A stretch of DNA of 7,891 nucleotides from Nitratifractor sp. (lineage in GTDB: Bacteria > Campylobacterota > Campylobacteria > Campylobacterales > Sulfurovaceae). Location: positions 1 through 7,891 of the forward strand of contig WFYP01000259.1 of NCBI GenBank assembly GCA_015490055.1, written 5' to 3'. The translations under genes and the position numbers were made by a program. Positions 6,081 to 7,891 of the stretch are shown here, piece by piece. Numbering within the stretch: position 1 is the first letter of the stretch; each line of letters begins with the position of its first letter. The notes beneath the pieces are model-generated. The model was not told the origin of the DNA. It was given only the letters and a program-made list of their open reading frames with translations, and did no database searches.

Positions 6081-7891
6081 ATGCCAGTAATACCAATGCA
6101 GGTAGATTTAAAAGGTAAACTTAATAATTTTAAAGTTACTCCATCACAAACACATAGTTTGCTACCACTTTTTGAAGCTGTAGTAAATGCTATTGACTCA
6201 TTAGCAGAACAAAAAGTAAACAAGAATAAAGAAATTTCCATAACAATCAAAAGAGATGAAAAACAACAACTTATGGATGATGATTTAAAACAAGATAAAC
6301 TTCCTATAATAAGTTTTCTTATTGAAGATAATGGCGAAGGTTTTACAGAAGATAATTTTAATTCATTCTGCACTTCTGACTCTACTCTTAAGATACATAG
6401 AGGGTGTAAAGGTTTAGGGCGTTTTACTTGGCTAAAAGTATTTGACGAGATTCAAATAAAAAGTATTTTTAAAAAAAATGATATTTTTTATTTAAGAAAG
6501 TTTCATTTTACAGAAGATGGTATTGCTCATCATAGTTGTGAAGAGGTAGAAGATAGGGAACTAAGAACATCTATATTTTTATCAAATATCAAACAGGCAT
6601 ATCAAAATAAACTGCCTAAAAAAACATTAACAATAGCAAATAAAATTATTGAACATTGTCTATCTTTTTTTATTTTGGAAGATATGCCAAAAGTTACACT
6701 GTATGATTTTGATTCTTCTGTTGTATTGAATGAAATTTATGATAAAGAATACAATAAAAATAGAATAGAAGAAGAAATAACAGTTTCACATAATGAAAAT
6801 ACTTATGAATTTAAACTTCTTTCTTTTAAAGTTTTTTCTAAAGTGACTAGTGATTACAAAGTTCACTATGTAGGCAATAATCGAGAAGTTATGTCTGTAA
6901 ATTTAAATAAAGACATACCGGAATTAAAGCAGTCTTTAAAAGATGAGAGTGGTAATAGGTTCTCTTATAAAATTTTTGTATCTGGTGATTATTTGGATAG
7001 ACATGTTAATAGTGAGAGAACAGAATTTACATTACCATCTTCTAATACATTGGGACTTTCTTTAGAAGAGATACATAAAGAAGTAGTGCAAACTACAAAG
7101 AATCAGTTAGAAGAATATCTGCAACCTATAAAAGAAGAGAATAGGAACTATATACAACGCTATATAGATGAGGAATCACCACAATATAAACATATAGTAA
7201 AATATGGTGCAGAAAAATTAGAAAAACTGCATTCTGGTATGAGTGACGAAGAAATTGAAATAGCATTGTTTAAAATAGAGCATGAACTAGATTTAGAAAT
7301 TAAACTTGAAAGTAAAGAGATATTTAACAGTAATCAAACATTGGATTCTAAAGAATACAAAGAAAAATATCAAGAGTTTTTTGAGAAAGTTATTGATTCT
7401 AACAAAGCTAAATTAGCTGATTATGTATTACATAGAAAGACAATATTAGATATATATGAACAGGCACTTTCTTATGGTGAAAAGTATGAAAAAGAAGATA
7501 GAATTCATCATTTAATATATCCTATGAGAGAAACTTCTGATAATATAAGAGATATGGAGCACAACTTATGGCTTATAGATGAGAGATTGTCTTATCACTA
7601 TTTTCTAGCATCAGATAAACCAATGTCTAAAATTTCTGAAGATATAAAAAATAATAAACGACCTGATTTGATGGTGTTTAATCAACCTAATGCTTTTGCT
7701 GAAGGGAATGATGATTTAACTTCGGTAGTTATTGTTGAATTTAAAAGACCTATGAGAGATGACTACTCTGAAAAAGATAATCCTGTAAACCAAGTTTTAG
7801 GATACATAGACGATATTCTGGATGGAAAGTTAAAATCACTGCAAGGGAGACCTATTGAAATTGGCAATAATACTCCTTTTTATGTATATAT
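6081..7891 (+). CDS. GHKL (MORC/MutL/Hsp90-like) ATPase with C-terminal PD-(D/E)xK nuclease-like domain, 3' end missing
   Basis: The frame is open for 603 codons and leaves the window without a stop. The N-terminus is a Bergerat-fold ATPase: N-box E32, N36, D39 in FEAVVNAID; G1 box DNGEG (83-87); G2 box GCKGLGR (108-114). A second, S5-like region (about 225-320) includes NNREV (266-270) and VNSERTEF (309-316). A charged helical stretch follows (about 330-490). The C-terminal part shows HNLWLIDERLSYH (494-506), then PD (528-529), EFK (553-555) and Q571 in NPVNQVLGY, which together read as a PD-(D/E)xK nuclease core. Prokaryotic MORC/MutL-like ATPases in restriction operons are known from comparative genomics (Iyer, Abhiman and Aravind 2008), so an ATP-gated clamp coupled to DNA cleavage or sensing is a reasonable inference. 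It lies 13 bases after hsdS, probably in the same transcript. ATPase recognition is strong; the nuclease call is moderately strong; the biological role is unproven. Confidence 0.85.
   Translation, partial: MPVIPMQVDLKGKLNNFKVTPSQTHSLLPLFEAVVNAIDSLAEQKVNKNKEISITIKRDEKQQLMDDDLKQDKLPIISFLIEDNGEGFTEDNFNSFCTSDSTLKIHRGCKGLGRFTWLKVFDEIQIKSIFKKNDIFYLRKFHFTEDGIAHHSCEEVEDRELRTSIFLSNIKQAYQNKLPKKTLTIANKIIEHCLSFFILEDMPKVTLYDFDSSVVLNEIYDKEYNKNRIEEEITVSHNENTYEFKLLSFKVFSKVTSDYKVHYVGNNREVMSVNLNKDIPELKQSLKDESGNRFSYKIFVSGDYLDRHVNSERTEFTLPSSNTLGLSLEEIHKEVVQTTKNQLEEYLQPIKEENRNYIQRYIDEESPQYKHIVKYGAEKLEKLHSGMSDEEIEIALFKIEHELDLEIKLESKEIFNSNQTLDSKEYKEKYQEFFEKVIDSNKAKLADYVLHRKTILDIYEQALSYGEKYEKEDRIHHLIYPMRETSDNIRDMEHNLWLIDERLSYHYFLASDKPMSKISEDIKNNKRPDLMVFNQPNAFAEGNDDLTSVVIVEFKRPMRDDYSEKDNPVNQVLGYIDDILDGKLKSLQGRPIEIGNNTPFYVY

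Noticed and set aside
6077..6373. Long minus-strand open frame opposite the start of the ATPase gene, and similar antisense frames opposite hsdR, hsdM and hsdS
   Set aside because: They have no ribosome binding sites and no recognisable protein motifs, while the + strand frames carry full catalytic motifs. They are antisense shadows.
4889..7891. hsdS and the ATPase gene appear more AT-rich than parts of hsdR and hsdM, possibly a later acquisition
   Set aside because: Stretches of hsdR (for example near 2221-2280) are equally AT-rich, so the contrast is not reliable by eye. A sliding-window G+C and codon-usage calculation would decide.

Overview
The window is AT-rich (about one third G+C by eye). 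It carries a compact defence operon on the + strand: a complete Type I restriction-modification system in the order hsdR-hsdM-hsdS, followed after 13 bases by a fourth gene that runs off the right edge. The low G+C, strong purine-rich Shine-Dalgarno sites, heavy use of AAA, GAA and TTA codons and T-rich promoter region suggest a Campylobacterota-like bacterium (Sulfurimonas, Sulfurovum or Arcobacter type). That assignment is an impression from composition and protein style, not a proof.

Positions 1-43 hold the first 14 codons of a divergent minus-strand gene. Its visible N-terminus resembles small ribbon-helix-helix antitoxins. It has a textbook sigma-70 promoter (TTGACA, 17 bases, TATAAT) overlapped by a 27-base near-palindrome, which looks like an autoregulatory operator. 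Positions 44-477 are non-coding and unusually structured: five units of a degenerate 12-base tandem repeat, a perfect 20-base palindrome, two further inverted repeats, and -10-like boxes just before hsdR.

From 478 to 6067 the three hsd genes are packed tightly. hsdR and hsdM share one base (TAATG), and so do hsdM and hsdS (TGATG), which implies one transcript and translational coupling. HsdR carries a PD-(D/E)xK nuclease, a superfamily 2 motor and an EcoEI-like C-terminus. HsdM has the N6-adenine methyltransferase motifs. HsdS has two target-recognition domains separated by the usual helical repeats. All key motifs are intact, so the system is predicted to be functional.

From 6081 to the window edge lies at least 603 codons of a GHKL (Hsp90/MutL/MORC-like) ATPase with an apparent PD-(D/E)xK nuclease domain at its visible C-terminal end. 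Its own strong ribosome binding site and position directly after hsdS make it a probable accessory of the restriction system. Prokaryotic MORC/MutL-like ATPases linked to restriction-modification operons are known from comparative genomics. What this one contributes to a complete Type I system is the most interesting open question here.
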